A stretch of DNA of 64,000 bases, taken from assembly GCF_007673095.1 (NCBI RefSeq), contig NZ_VDYZ01000013.1, positions 1 through 64,000 on the forward strand. Direction: 5' to 3'. The stretch comes from Corynebacterium glyciniphilum AJ 3170. GTDB taxonomy: Bacteria > Actinomycetota > Actinomycetes > Mycobacteriales > Mycobacteriaceae. A model generated the notes under the pieces. That model was not told the DNA's origin. It saw only the letters and a list, made by a program, of their open reading frames with translations, and searched no databases. The translations under genes and the position numbers were made by a program. Shown here in pieces: positions 21,879 through 32,715 of the stretch (its first letter is position 1; every line of letters starts with the position of its first letter).

Positions 21879-22511
21879 ATGGATTCCGCACAGATCACCA
21901 CGACGACAGTAGGCCCGATGGGCAACAACTGCTACCTGGTCAGCGCCGGAGGCGACGCGCTGCTCATCGATGCGGCGGACGACGCCCGGCGACTTCTCGC
22001 AGTCGCCGCCGATGCCGGCGTACGGATCACCGATGTGCTCACCACACACCGGCACGACGACCATGTCCAGGCACTCGGCGAGATCCTCGCCGCCACCGGA
22101 GCGCGCCACCATGCCTCGGCCCAGGATGCACCGGACATTCCGGCCACCGTGGACAGAACCTGGGGTCATGATCCGGACAGCGACACCCCTGAGACCTTCA
22201 TCACCTCCTCCCCTGCCCTGGATGCTCTCGGGATGCGACTGGTTCTGCTCCGTGGCCACACGGCCGGAGGCCTGGGCGTCATCCTCCCTCAGCCCGACGG
22301 CACCGAGGATCTCTTCTCCGGGGACAGTTTGTTCCCCGGGGGAGTCGGCAAGACCGAGACGGCGGAGGACTTCACGTCATTGCTTTCCGACGTCTCACGC
22401 CGCTGTTTCAGTCTTCCCGACAGCACCCGGGTGCATCCGGGGCACGGGGACAGCACGACCATCGGCGCAGAACGTCCACATCTGGAGGAGTGGCGCGAAC
22501 GCGGGTGGTGA
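21879..22511 (+). CDS. Metallo-beta-lactamase-fold hydrolase (glyoxalase II-like)
   Basis: Zinc-dependent hydrolase of 210 residues. The metal site is visible: THRHDDH (HxHxDH), a GHTAGGLGV histidine, GDSLFPGGVGKT with the bridging aspartate, and HPGHGDST near the C-terminus. Size and motif order fit the small glyoxalase II-like class that hydrolyses thioesters or similar substrates. The true substrate is not evident. It is divergent from uvrA and convergent with the racemase gene (4 nt apart). Confidence 0.85.
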   Translation: MDSAQITTTTVGPMGNNCYLVSAGGDALLIDAADDARRLLAVAADAGVRITDVLTTHRHDDHVQALGEILAATGARHHASAQDAPDIPATVDRTWGHDPDSDTPETFITSSPALDALGMRLVLLRGHTAGGLGVILPQPDGTEDLFSGDSLFPGGVGKTETAEDFTSLLSDVSRRCFSLPDSTRVHPGHGDSTTIGAERPHLEEWRERGW

Positions 22512-22515
22512 GCCG

Positions 22516-23238
22516 CTAGTTCTGCAGCGGCCACCCTGCCATCCGCTTCGGCCGTGGCGGGGCGTACGTCCGGATCTTCGATGTGGTAAGCCCGAGGTTC
22601 ACCAGCGACTCCGCCAACTGGACGGCAGCCGCGACTCCGTCCACCACGGGTGTTCCTGTCGCAGCGCGAACCGCCTCGTCCAGTCCCGCCATTCCCCCGC
22701 AGCCCAGGACGATCACCTCGGCGCGGTCCTGCTCGACCGCGAGACTCGCCTCCTCGGCGATGGCCTCAACCGCGGCTTCTGCAGACTCCTCCAGCTGCAG
22801 CACGGACAGCCCCGAGGCCCGCACGGAGGCGCAGGTACGGTCGAGTCCCGCCAAGATTAGACGATCCTCGATGAGCGGCACGGTCCGGTCGAGTGTGGTC
22901 ACCACACTGTAGGAGCGTCCGACTAGGCTCGCGATATGGCCGGCCGCCTCGGTGATGTCGACCACCGGGACGTCCAGCATCTCCTGCAGCGCCTCTCTGC
23001 CATGCTCGCCGAAACCGGCCTGGATGACCGCGTCGAACGGTCCGTTGTACCGGGAGACCGCTTCCATCACGCCGACAGCGGCCAGGTGGCTCTCCATGTT
23101 CCCCTCGACGGATTCTGCACCGAAGCGTGGGGTCAGCGCCACGATCTCGGTACCGCCGGATGCCGCGGCCTCCGCCTGCGTGCCGATCGAGGCGGTCATC
23201 GAGGCGGTGGTGTTGACGTTAACGACGAGGATTCTCAT
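22516..23238 (-). CDS. Asp/Glu/hydantoin racemase family protein
   Basis: Cofactor-independent racemase/epimerase fold of 240 residues, starting MRILVVNVNTTASMT like hydantoin racemases. These enzymes use two cysteines. The second is present (Cys180, in LGCGGMAG), but the first, usually in an ACFGDPG-type motif, is Gly75 here (AGFGEHG). So a two-base racemase mechanism as in HyuA is doubtful, and the protein may do another reaction of the superfamily. The start overlaps the permease stop by 4 nt (ATGA), so the pair is one unit, probably handling a hydantoin, allantoin or pyrimidine-like compound (inference). Confidence 0.8.
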   Translation of the reverse strand: MRILVVNVNTTASMTASIGTQAEAAASGGTEIVALTPRFGAESVEGNMESHLAAVGVMEAVSRYNGPFDAVIQAGFGEHGREALQEMLDVPVVDITEAAGHIASLVGRSYSVVTTLDRTVPLIEDRLILAGLDRTCASVRASGLSVLQLEESAEAAVEAIAEEASLAVEQDRAEVIVLGCGGMAGLDEAVRAATGTPVVDGVAAAVQLAESLVNLGLTTSKIRTYAPPRPKRMAGWPLQN

Positions 23239-24644
23239 GCTCGCTCCTTCTGAGTGGTGGTGTCGGCGACAGCTGCGGCCTCCATGCCCGCGAGGAAGCG
23301 ACGGGAGGACGGCAGTGTCTTCATGAGCACCCAGTAAACCAGTGCCGCAGGCACAAGGCTCACGTACCATCCGACGTCGGAGAAAGGAAGGGTCGTGAGG
23401 ACACCGACGACTACGGCGACGACGGCCGCCCAGTTCACCCCACGGAACGGTCCGCGAGGATCGTAGAGTTCGGTGATGTCGAGGTACCGGCGTCGGATCA
23501 GATAGTAGTCCACGACCATGACCGCGAAGATGGGCCCCAGGAAGGCGGAGTACACCTGCACGAACGTCTGCAGGCCGTCGGCGTTCTCGTCGCGGACCAG
23601 CAGCCAGGGGAACGTCGCCGGAGCAAGCACACCCACCAGAACCGCAGCGGTGCGAAACTTTATGCGGAACATGTCCATCAGGACGTACGTGGGGGGAACC
23701 ACGTTGTTCAGGACGTTGGTGGTTACCTGGGCGAAAGCGATGAACAGGAGCGTGACGACTAGCAGCGGGGTGTTGTCGACCGCGTTGGAGAACACGTCGA
23801 TCGGGTCGACCACTCCGGTCGCCTCCGAGACCATCAGGCCGATCAGCCCCATGAACAGGGTCACGGGCAGGATCGCCGCGGTGTACAGCGAGAACATCGT
23901 CGCCGGCCCGCTGGAGGTGGAGTGTTCACGCGAGTAGTCGCTTACGTTAAGCATCATCGTGGCGTAGATGCCGAGGAAGAGCATCGTGGCTCCCCAGAAT
24001 GGCAGCCCCCAGGAGCCCTCGGCGTGCAGGCTCTCGCCGAGCTCCGCCCCGTAGCGGTCGATCACACTGAAGAACATGTACACCAGCGCGCAGAGGATGA
24101 AGACCGCACCGATGTTCTCCAGCCATTTGATGCCCTGGAAGCCTGCAACCGACAGGGCGATCTGCAGTGCCTGGAAGAGGATGAAGAACAGCACAATGTT
24201 GCTGAACCCAAAGAGGGTGTCGCTGATGGAATTGATCGCCATCGCCCCGACCCAACTCTGGAACCCATACCAGACCAGGGCGGGCAGGGCGCGGACCAGG
24301 CCGGGGATCCTCGTGCCGACGAACCCGAAGGAGCTACGAACTTGGACCATGAAAGGGATGCCCCATCGGTGGCCGGCGGCGCCGTTGATCGTCAGGCCCG
24401 CGGTGATGACCACGCACCCGATCACCATGGCCACGATGGCCTGCACAAGGTTCAGGGTGCCCACCAACGAGGATCCCATGGTAAAGGTGCCGATCGAGAC
24501 ACAGCCTCCCATCCAGGCGAAGAGGTAGGATGTCCTGCCCATGATGCGGGTCTGCTGGGGTGCAAGGGACTCCTCGCCAGCGGCCTTCCCCGCGTGGTCC
24601 GGGCCGGTCGCCGGCGAGCTCTCTGGGGTTCTCTCGTTGGTCAC
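23235..24644 (-). CDS. NCS1-family nucleobase/hydantoin permease
   Basis: Cation symporter of the cytosine-purine-allantoin-hydantoin family. The 469-residue protein has about 12 hydrophobic helices and family marks: MGGCVSIGTFTMGSS in TM1, GIPFMVQVRSSFGFVGTRIP, and PALVWYGFQSWVGAMAIN in the substrate-binding TM3 region, as in Mhp1-like carriers. Start GTG with AAGGA 7 nt upstream. Coupled to the racemase-family gene behind it, so the substrate is probably a hydantoin or ureide, but purines or cytosine are possible. Confidence 0.88.
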   Translation of the reverse strand: MTNERTPESSPATGPDHAGKAAGEESLAPQQTRIMGRTSYLFAWMGGCVSIGTFTMGSSLVGTLNLVQAIVAMVIGCVVITAGLTINGAAGHRWGIPFMVQVRSSFGFVGTRIPGLVRALPALVWYGFQSWVGAMAINSISDTLFGFSNIVLFFILFQALQIALSVAGFQGIKWLENIGAVFILCALVYMFFSVIDRYGAELGESLHAEGSWGLPFWGATMLFLGIYATMMLNVSDYSREHSTSSGPATMFSLYTAAILPVTLFMGLIGLMVSEATGVVDPIDVFSNAVDNTPLLVVTLLFIAFAQVTTNVLNNVVPPTYVLMDMFRIKFRTAAVLVGVLAPATFPWLLVRDENADGLQTFVQVYSAFLGPIFAVMVVDYYLIRRRYLDITELYDPRGPFRGVNWAAVVAVVVGVLTTLPFSDVGWYVSLVPAALVYWVLMKTLPSSRRFLAGMEAAAVADTTTQKERA

Positions 24645-24766
24645 GGTGGATTCCTTCTCGCTGAAACGTCATAGGTTTTCTTGATACCAGCACAGCATAT
24701 TTTTGTTTCGTCCTCTTTTCCCCCGGCTGAACAGACGCGACGTGCCGACATCTGTCTTCCACGGCG

Positions 24767-24772
24767 TAGAAT
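24767..24772 (+). promoter_or_regulatory. Possible -10 box (TAGAAT) for the helicase gene
   Basis: TAGAAT lies 52 nt before the ATG at 24825, giving a leader of about 45 nt that ends in an AGGAGA ribosome site. The -35 region (GCCGAC) is weak. Confidence 0.35.
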
Positions 24773-24824
24773 GGCCGTTCCTGTCGCGACGCCGACGGAA
24801 CCCGTTCAAGAGATTCAGGAGACC

Positions 24825-27119
24825 ATGAGCGCCACCTCTTCCGAGCACCCCGACATCTCCGCAGAGCAGGAACATCTCGATGCTCTGCTCGCTGTCGTCG
24901 ACGAGTCACGCGAGCGCCTCACAGACCGGATGCGCAAAGCGCAGCGTCGCCGCGCCGATATCGATCAGCCGCAGACACTCCTCGAGCGTGACCATGAGAC
25001 CTACGAGGTCGCAGGACGCCTGGACGAGTTCTCTGCCGCGGAGATCGGGCTGTTCTTCGGACGCATCGACGTCGATGACGATGACCCGGAGAACCCTGTC
25101 ACGGACATTCCCGGGGAGCCTGCCCTTGACCGCCGGTACATCGGTCGCATCGGGCTACACACCTCAGACGACGACATGCGGACCCTCCTGATGGATTGGC
25201 GGGCTCCCCTTGCCCGGCCGTTCTACCTGGCCACCACGCTTCATCCTGAAGGAGTCCACGTCCGCAGGCACATCCGGACGCGTGGTCGTACCGTAACCGA
25301 CGTCGCCGACGAGCGGCTTTCCGGCGGTTGCGACGACAGTGCCGGTGACAGGGACGGATCCGTCGCACAGGAAGGGGCCCTCCTGCATGCGGTGAACCGT
25401 GCCCGGGACCGCCACATGCACGACATCGTCGACACTATTGTCGCTGAGCAGGACCGGATCATCCGCGAGGACCACCGCGGTGTGACAGTGGTCCAGGGTG
25501 GCCCCGGCACCGGCAAAACCGCGGTCGCGCTGCACCGGACGGCCTACCTCCTGTACACGTGGCGCGAGCAGCTCTCGAACACCGGCGTGCTGATCATCGG
25601 CCCCAACCGTCGTTTCCTGGACTACATCTCACAGGTGCTGCCCAGTCTGGGTGAGACCGGCGTCGTTCTGGCCACACCTGGCTCGTTGCTGCCCGGCATC
25701 ACCGCACGCCCGCTGAGTTCGGAGTCGCTGAGCACACAGGAAGTCAAGGGGTCGTTGGAGATGCTCGAGATCCTGTCACGGGCAGTGCGCGACCTGCAGA
25801 TGGTGCCGGAGCAGCCCGTGGACTTCCTCATCGACGGTGTCACGGTGTCCCTGACTCCACAGATCGCCCGGCAGGCACGTGCGCGGGCCCGCCGGACTCA
25901 CCGCCCCCACAACCTGGCCCGCAGCCGGTTCCGGGATGCCGTGCTCGACCTCATGCGCGATGCCATGGCGGACGCCATCGGTGCCGACCCGCTCGGCGGG
26001 GAGAACCTCCTGACCACAGCCGACCGTGAACAGCTGCGCGAGGACCTGGCGGAGGAACCCGCCATCGCCGACACCGTCGACGACCTGTGGCCGGAGCTCA
26101 CCGCCGAGGAGGTGCTCTCGGGGCTCTTCAGTTCACGAGAGGCAATCGACTCGGCAGCCAGCGACTACGACGACCTGACCCGGGCATCCCTGCTCCGCGA
26201 GGATGCTCCGGATGACTGGACCGAGGCGGACGCCCCGCTGCTGGATGAGCTTGCCGAGATCCTCGGTATCGCCGGAGCCGAAGAGGCGGAGGCAGAGGAA
26301 CGTCGCCGGTGGAAATCTCAGGTGGATGAGGCGCAGGAAGCCCTCGACATCCTCAGTGGGTCGGCCTACCAGGATCTCGACGACGGTACCGACGCGGAGA
26401 TTCTCATGGCCTATGACGTCATCGACGCCGAACAACTCGCCGAACGTCAGCGCGTCCGGTCGTCGATGTCCACGGCGGAACGCGCCGCGGCTGACCGCAC
26501 CTGGGCGTTCGGACACGTCATTGTCGATGAGGCCCAGGAGCTGTCCGCCATGGCGTGGCGGATGATCTTCCGCCGCTCACCGAACCGCTGGATGACACTG
26601 GTCGGAGACCCCGCCCAGACCGGCAGCCCGGCGGGTGTCGAGGACTGGGCCACCGCACTGGAACCGTTCGTCAAGGACCGGTGGAAGCTCCACGAACTGA
26701 CGGTGAACTACCGGACGCCGGCGGACATCGCCGAGATCGCCACCCGTATCCTCGCCGAGGTCGCACCTGGTCAGGACGTTCCCGCCTGTCTCCGCGACAC
26801 GGGGAGCGGCGTCCGGGAGTTCCAGATGACCGGACTGCCGGACGCGGTCTCCAGTGCTACGGACAGTGCGGGTGAGGGGCTGGTGGGTATCATCGCCGCC
26901 CCGCAGCGTATCGCCGGCCTTGAACAGGAGTTCGCGGCAGATGCCGTGCTGGTCTCGGATGTCAACGGGGCCAAAGGCCTGGAGTTCGACGAGGTCGTGC
27001 TCGTGGAACCGGAGGAGATCGTGTCTGCCTCCCCGCAGGGGTTCAACGACCTCTACGTGGCGGTCACGCGTGCCACACAGGGTCTGAGTCTCGTCCATGA
27101 CCTGCCGTTACCCTGGTAG
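24825..27119 (+). CDS. HelD-like superfamily I helicase / RNA polymerase-associated ATPase
   Basis: 764-residue UvrD/Rep-type ATPase. An N-terminal coiled-coil arm (residues 1-55, ERLTDRMRKAQRRRADI), Walker A GGPGTGKTAVALHR near residue 226, a long helical insertion (about 330-550), Walker B VIVDEAQELS near 564, QTGSPAGVEDW, and C-terminal VSDVNGAKGLEFDEV and YVAVTRATQGL motifs. This order is typical of actinobacterial HelD, which removes stalled RNA polymerase from DNA. Start ATG with AGGAGA close by; upstream in-frame ATGs (24681, 24771) lie in promoter-like sequence. The role as an RNAP factor rather than a DNA helicase is inferred from the family. Confidence 0.85.
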   Translation: MSATSSEHPDISAEQEHLDALLAVVDESRERLTDRMRKAQRRRADIDQPQTLLERDHETYEVAGRLDEFSAAEIGLFFGRIDVDDDDPENPVTDIPGEPALDRRYIGRIGLHTSDDDMRTLLMDWRAPLARPFYLATTLHPEGVHVRRHIRTRGRTVTDVADERLSGGCDDSAGDRDGSVAQEGALLHAVNRARDRHMHDIVDTIVAEQDRIIREDHRGVTVVQGGPGTGKTAVALHRTAYLLYTWREQLSNTGVLIIGPNRRFLDYISQVLPSLGETGVVLATPGSLLPGITARPLSSESLSTQEVKGSLEMLEILSRAVRDLQMVPEQPVDFLIDGVTVSLTPQIARQARARARRTHRPHNLARSRFRDAVLDLMRDAMADAIGADPLGGENLLTTADREQLREDLAEEPAIADTVDDLWPELTAEEVLSGLFSSREAIDSAASDYDDLTRASLLREDAPDDWTEADAPLLDELAEILGIAGAEEAEAEERRRWKSQVDEAQEALDILSGSAYQDLDDGTDAEILMAYDVIDAEQLAERQRVRSSMSTAERAAADRTWAFGHVIVDEAQELSAMAWRMIFRRSPNRWMTLVGDPAQTGSPAGVEDWATALEPFVKDRWKLHELTVNYRTPADIAEIATRILAEVAPGQDVPACLRDTGSGVREFQMTGLPDAVSSATDSAGEGLVGIIAAPQRIAGLEQEFAADAVLVSDVNGAKGLEFDEVVLVEPEEIVSASPQGFNDLYVAVTRATQGLSLVHDLPLPW

Positions 27120-27129
27120 TAATGGAGGG

Positions 27130-27603
27130 ATGAGTATCTCTGACCGTGACCGTGGATTCCTCCGTCTCGCCGTCGACCAGGCCCGTGAGGCCCGCCGTGC
27201 GGGCGACGATGCTTTCGGGACCGTGCTCGTCGGGGAGAACGGTGAGGTCCTTTTCTCTGACCGCAACCGGGTGGTCTCCGACTCCAGTCCCCTGCGGCAT
27301 CCGGAGTTCACCGCAGCTGAGTGGGCCATCGCGCATCTCGACCCCCGTGAGCGGTCGCGGAGCACGGTCTACACCTCCGGTGAGCACTGTCCGATGTGCG
27401 CGGCCGCGCACGGCTGGGCCGGTCTCGGCCGCATCGTCTACGCCTCGTCGGCGAAGCAGTTCAAGGCCTGGGCCTCAGAAGACGGGCGGCCTGCCGCACC
27501 GGTCGCCTCGTTGCAGGTCCGGGACATCGTCCCCGGGATCACCGTCGACGGCCCTGACGCCGAGCTGTCCCGGGAGGTCCGGGAACTGCACCGGCCGTCG
27601 TGA
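27130..27603 (+). CDS. Nucleoside/guanine deaminase (CDA superfamily)
   Basis: Zinc-dependent deaminase of 157 residues. Zinc ligands and the proton-shuttle glutamate appear as HPEF (HxE) and EHCPMCAAA (PCxxC). The spacing and C-terminal half (IVYASSAKQFKAW) resemble bacterial guanine deaminase/GuaD-like proteins more than cytidine deaminase or TadA. It begins 10 nt after the helicase gene, and GGAGG is nearly adjacent to the ATG, so translation may be coupled or inefficient. Substrate unproven. Confidence 0.8.
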   Translation: MSISDRDRGFLRLAVDQAREARRAGDDAFGTVLVGENGEVLFSDRNRVVSDSSPLRHPEFTAAEWAIAHLDPRERSRSTVYTSGEHCPMCAAAHGWAGLGRIVYASSAKQFKAWASEDGRPAAPVASLQVRDIVPGITVDGPDAELSREVRELHRPS

Positions 27604-27604
27604 A

Positions 27605-28051
27605 CTACACCGTGTGGACGATCATCACGTCGCAGTCGGACTGACGTGCGACGTCCGCCGGCACGGATCCGAGCAGCCGTCCGGTCAGTGAGTTGATGCC
27701 GCGGTTGCCGACGATCAGCAGGTCCGCCGACTCGTCGGTGACGATGGCCATGAGGGCGTCCACCGGGGCCCCCTCCTTCACGGCGGTGGAGACTTTCGTG
27801 GCCCCCACTTCTTCGGCCGCGGCGACCGCCGCAGCCAGATTCTCCTGTGCCGGGTCCCCTCCGACCACCGTCTTCGAGTCCATCCGGATAGCTTTCACCG
27901 CCGACTCGGCGTTCTTGTAGTAGGCGCATCCGATCACCAGCCGGGCATCGAATGCCGCGGCCAGTGCTGCTGCCCGTTTCACCGCCAGGACGGATGACGA
28001 TGATCCGTCGGTTCCGACGACGATGGTCTCATAGGTGGTGCTATCGCTCAC
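27605..28051 (-). CDS. Universal stress protein (UspA family)
   Basis: Single-domain 148-residue UspA protein. It starts near ETIVVGTDGSSSSVLAVKRA and carries the ATP-binding motif GNRGINSLTGRLLGSVPADVARQSDCDVMIV (G-x2-G-x9-G-S/T), so it probably binds ATP. GTG at 28051 is chosen because AAAGGG lies six nt before it; an ATG at 28084 would add 11 residues. It is convergent with the deaminase gene (1 nt apart) and divergent from nothing; uvrB lies upstream on the same strand. Confidence 0.88.
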   Translation of the reverse strand: MSDSTTYETIVVGTDGSSSSVLAVKRAAALAAAFDARLVIGCAYYKNAESAVKAIRMDSKTVVGGDPAQENLAAAVAAAEEVGATKVSTAVKEGAPVDALMAIVTDESADLLIVGNRGINSLTGRLLGSVPADVARQSDCDVMIVHTV

Positions 28052-28101
28052 TGCCAGCCCTTTGTGATCGTGGATGGTTTCCACACGAAAGCCTACCCCA
28101 G

Positions 28102-30231
<2,130 letters not shown>

Positions 30232-30236
30232 GGAAG

Positions 30237-30821
30237 CTACACCTCGTCCCAGAATGCGTCGACCTGGGCGACCAGCGCTTCAAGGTCGCCGCTGTTGTCC
30301 AGGACGACATCCGCGGCCGCGAGCCTCGTCTGCCGGTCCACCTGTGCGGCGAGGCGACGGCGGGCGTCGTCCTCGTCCAGGCCCCGGGACTCCACGAGAC
30401 GCGCGATACGCACGTCATCGGGGGCGTCGACGACGAGAACCGTGTCGACAGTCTCGGTCTCACCGTTCTCGATGAGCAGCGGCATGTCGTAGACGACCAC
30501 GTCCCGCCCCTCCTCGGCGGCGGTGTCGAAGAGTTCTGCGGTACGGGCGCGTATGCGTGGGTGGGTGATGGCGTTGAGTCTGTCCGTGGCAGCGGTCGAG
30601 GCGAACGCCTGGCGGGCGAGCTCCGCCCGGTCGAGCCCCCCTTCCGGGGTGAGCACGCCATCGAAAGCGTCGGCGAGCTCGGCGAGCGCCGGCTGACCCG
30701 GTTCCACGATCTCACGGGCCACCTTGTCGGCGTCCACGACGAACGCGCCTTTCTGCCGGAGCCGTTCGGCCACCGTCGTCTTTCCGGAACCGATACCACC
30801 TGTCAGGCCGATAATGCGCAT
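30237..30821 (-). CDS. coaE: Dephospho-CoA kinase
   Basis: Last step of coenzyme A synthesis: phosphorylates the 3'-OH of dephospho-CoA. The 194-residue protein has the P-loop [22 protein letters not shown] and DMPLLIE segments. It lacks the GrpB-like C-terminal extension present in mycobacterial CoaE. The ATG at 30821 has a TATCCT -10 seven nt upstream and no Shine-Dalgarno, so a leaderless mRNA is likely. An upstream in-frame ATG at 30857 lies beyond that promoter. Confidence 0.95.
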   Translation of the reverse strand: MRIIGLTGGIGSGKTTVAERLRQKGAFVVDADKVAREIVEPGQPALAELADAFDGVLTPEGGLDRAELARQAFASTAATDRLNAITHPRIRARTAELFDTAAEEGRDVVVYDMPLLIENGETETVDTVLVVDAPDDVRIARLVESRGLDEDDARRRLAAQVDRQTRLAAADVVLDNSGDLEALVAQVDAFWDEV

Positions 30822-30828
30822 GTCGTCA

Positions 30829-30834
30829 AGGATA
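30829..30834 (-). promoter_or_regulatory. -10 box (TATCCT) of a leaderless promoter
   Basis: On the minus strand TATCCT ends 7 nt before the coaE ATG. Transcription would begin at or beside the start codon and run through uvrB. Confidence 0.5.
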
Positions 30835-30876
30835 GCGCTGTCGGCCGGTATCGGCACCGGTCGAGGCGCGGACGGA

Positions 30877-31290
30877 TCAGGAGCCGGGCAACGGCAACGT
30901 GAGAGAGCCGGTCACTGAGCCGGTGCCGGACGACGTCAGGGCCGCCCCCGCGGCCGTGAGGCACTGGACGTTCGCTGCATTGGCGTTGGCGAAGAGATAG
31001 CGGAGTTGATTGGCGGTCTCCCGCGCCGCTGCCTCATTCGCCTCGGCCCACTGTCCGGCGAGTTCCGAGAGCCGCTGACCGATGTCAGCACAGAACGCCT
31101 GGTCTCCCGTGCCGAGATTGCGGTTGAGCAGGCTCCCCGCCGAACCGTCGACCTCCTGAAGGTCAGGCAGGTCCGGAATCGTCTCGGTCGTGTCAGCGTC
31201 GGCAGCGTTGGCAGCAGGAGCGAACACGATGGCTACGGCGAGGAGAACCGTGGCGCCTGCTGTCATCCGCCGGAAAGGAGTACGCGTCAT
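30877..31290 (-). CDS. Small secreted protein of unknown function
   Basis: 137 residues with a clear signal peptide: basic start MTRTPFRRM, hydrophobic core to about residue 25, cleavage probably after ANAA. The mature part is about 108 residues, has two cysteines (FCADIG, VQCLTA) that could form a disulfide, an alanine-rich helical middle (AEANEAAARETANQLRYLFANANAA) and a Thr/Ser/Gly-rich tail. I do not recognise the family. It is divergent from a secreted DUF4185 protein and shares its promoter region, suggesting both act in the cell envelope. Confidence 0.75.
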   Translation of the reverse strand: MTRTPFRRMTAGATVLLAVAIVFAPAANAADADTTETIPDLPDLQEVDGSAGSLLNRNLGTGDQAFCADIGQRLSELAGQWAEANEAAARETANQLRYLFANANAANVQCLTAAGAALTSSGTGSVTGSLTLPLPGS

Positions 31291-31298
31291 GCCACTGG

Positions 31299-31306
31299 AC
31301 TATAGT
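31299..31306. promoter_or_regulatory. Palindromic -10 box serving both directions
   Basis: ACTATAGT is its own reverse complement. On the minus strand TATAGT (31299-31304) ends 8 nt before the ATG of the small secreted protein (leaderless). On the plus strand TATAGT (31301-31306) would start a leader of about 44 nt before the DUF4185 gene. Neither direction has a strong -35. Confidence 0.4.
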
Positions 31307-31356
31307 CGCACTTATTCCCTTGCGTAACTTTAATGATGTTTCTTCACAGGAGCCCC

Positions 31357-32628
31357 ATGTACTCTTCCTCTCTCCGACGGGTCTCGACGGTAACCCTCAC
31401 CGCAGTGGTGACGGCAGCGACGGCGACCGTCCTCGGCACCGGCTCTGCCTCCGCCGCTCCGTGCGACACCTACGCCCCCAACCTCATCGACCGGGCGTCG
31501 GCGCTACTCAGTTCGGGGTCCGGCAGCTCCGGCAGCTCCGGTAGCTCGAGCACCTCAGGATCTCTGACGTCCTGGGCCGGCGACACACCGTGGGATCTTC
31601 CGAACGTGTCGAGCCCGACCGAGGCGATGTACATGGTGACCGGGCCGAACAGTCCGGACGAAACCCAGCGGCTGGGGTTGGCGTCCACCGACCTCGGTTT
31701 CATGTGGGATGCGGGCGCCGGCCAGACTCTCATGGCCTTCGGCGACAGCTTCGGATGCGACTCCGGTCTCAGCGGGTGGCACTCCAATGCACTGTTCTCC
31801 TCGCACGACACCGACCCCTCCGACGGGCTGTACCTCGACGGCACCGCCGACGGCGGGCGGTCCGGTGAATTCCTCCCGGTGTCCCTGAAAGAGCCCGGTG
31901 TCGAGCACACGAAGATCCCGACCTCGGGTATCGAGGTCAACGGTCGCCAGTACGTCGACTTCATGTCGGTGAAATCCTGGGGGAATGCCGGCCAGTGGAC
32001 CACCAACTACGCACAGACGGTGGAGTCCACCGACGGAGGCAAGGAATTCCTGCCTGTGGACGCGTCGACCAGGGCATCCTCCAAGGCATCCGGAGACGAC
32101 AGGATCGCCCGTGTCACCGGTGGCCGTGCGGTGGTCGACAACTTTCAGATGACCGCCCTGACCAAGCATTCGGAGAACGGGATAGACTACGTCTACGCCT
32201 ACGGCACTCCGAGCGGCCGGGACGGGGCGGCGCGACTCGCCCGCATCAGTGAGCCGACCTTCCCCGACTGGTCACGCGCCGAGTACTGGGACGGATCCCG
32301 GTGGACGGAGGACGCCACCTCCGCGGCGAAAGTCCTGGACGGGCGGGTCTCGGAGCTCTCGGTGCAGTACAACGACTACCGCGACTCATGGTTGGCGATG
32401 TACGAGTCCACCGAGGGAATCGTCCTGCGTGAGGCGGATTCCCCCACCGGACCGTGGTCGGGGAAGAAGACCGTGGTTTCCCGGCTCCAGACGCCGGACG
32501 CCTACGGTGCGTTCATGGTGCCGACGCAGGCCGCGGACGACCCGTCGCGCCTGTATTTCGTGATGACGACGTGGTCGGGCTACAACACAGCGATGCTGCG
32601 CACCGACCTGGACCGCGTGTTGGACTGA
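31357..32628 (+). CDS. Secreted DUF4185 protein, possible endo-D-arabinanase
   Basis: 423 residues: signal peptide of about 34 residues ending GSASAAP, a Ser/Gly-rich linker (about 55-75), then a DUF4185 beta-propeller domain recognised by GDSFG near residue 128, LYLDGTADG, and the C-terminal SELSVQYNDYRDSWLAMYE and AYGAFMVPTQ segments. As I recall, DUF4185 proteins of mycobacteria were shown to be endo-D-arabinanases (family GH183) that cut cell-wall arabinan. A role in arabinogalactan remodelling is therefore likely. ATG 31357 is chosen because AGGAG lies 4 nt before it; an ATG at 31333 has none. Confidence 0.8.
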   Translation: MYSSSLRRVSTVTLTAVVTAATATVLGTGSASAAPCDTYAPNLIDRASALLSSGSGSSGSSGSSSTSGSLTSWAGDTPWDLPNVSSPTEAMYMVTGPNSPDETQRLGLASTDLGFMWDAGAGQTLMAFGDSFGCDSGLSGWHSNALFSSHDTDPSDGLYLDGTADGGRSGEFLPVSLKEPGVEHTKIPTSGIEVNGRQYVDFMSVKSWGNAGQWTTNYAQTVESTDGGKEFLPVDASTRASSKASGDDRIARVTGGRAVVDNFQMTALTKHSENGIDYVYAYGTPSGRDGAARLARISEPTFPDWSRAEYWDGSRWTEDATSAAKVLDGRVSELSVQYNDYRDSWLAMYESTEGIVLREADSPTGPWSGKKTVVSRLQTPDAYGAFMVPTQAADDPSRLYFVMTTWSGYNTAMLRTDLDRVLD

Positions 32629-32640
32629 CCATTCCCCGAA

Positions 32641-32693
32641 GCAGACAGCAACCCCGGAGGTCGGTGTGGCCGACCTCCGGGGTTGCTGTCTGC
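32641..32693. terminator. Perfect 24-bp hairpin between convergent genes
   Basis: Positions 32641-32664 and 32670-32693 are exact reverse complements around a 5-nt loop. It lies between the ends of the DUF4185 gene and the thiolase gene and can act in both directions. Confidence 0.85.
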
Positions 32694-32715
32694 GGGGTTA
32701 CCGTCTGGAGTACAC

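Noticed and set aside
24645-24824. Riboswitch before the NCS1 permease
   Set aside because: Only about 60-100 nt of AT-rich leader without conserved purine, preQ1 or THF-like elements that I can recognise.
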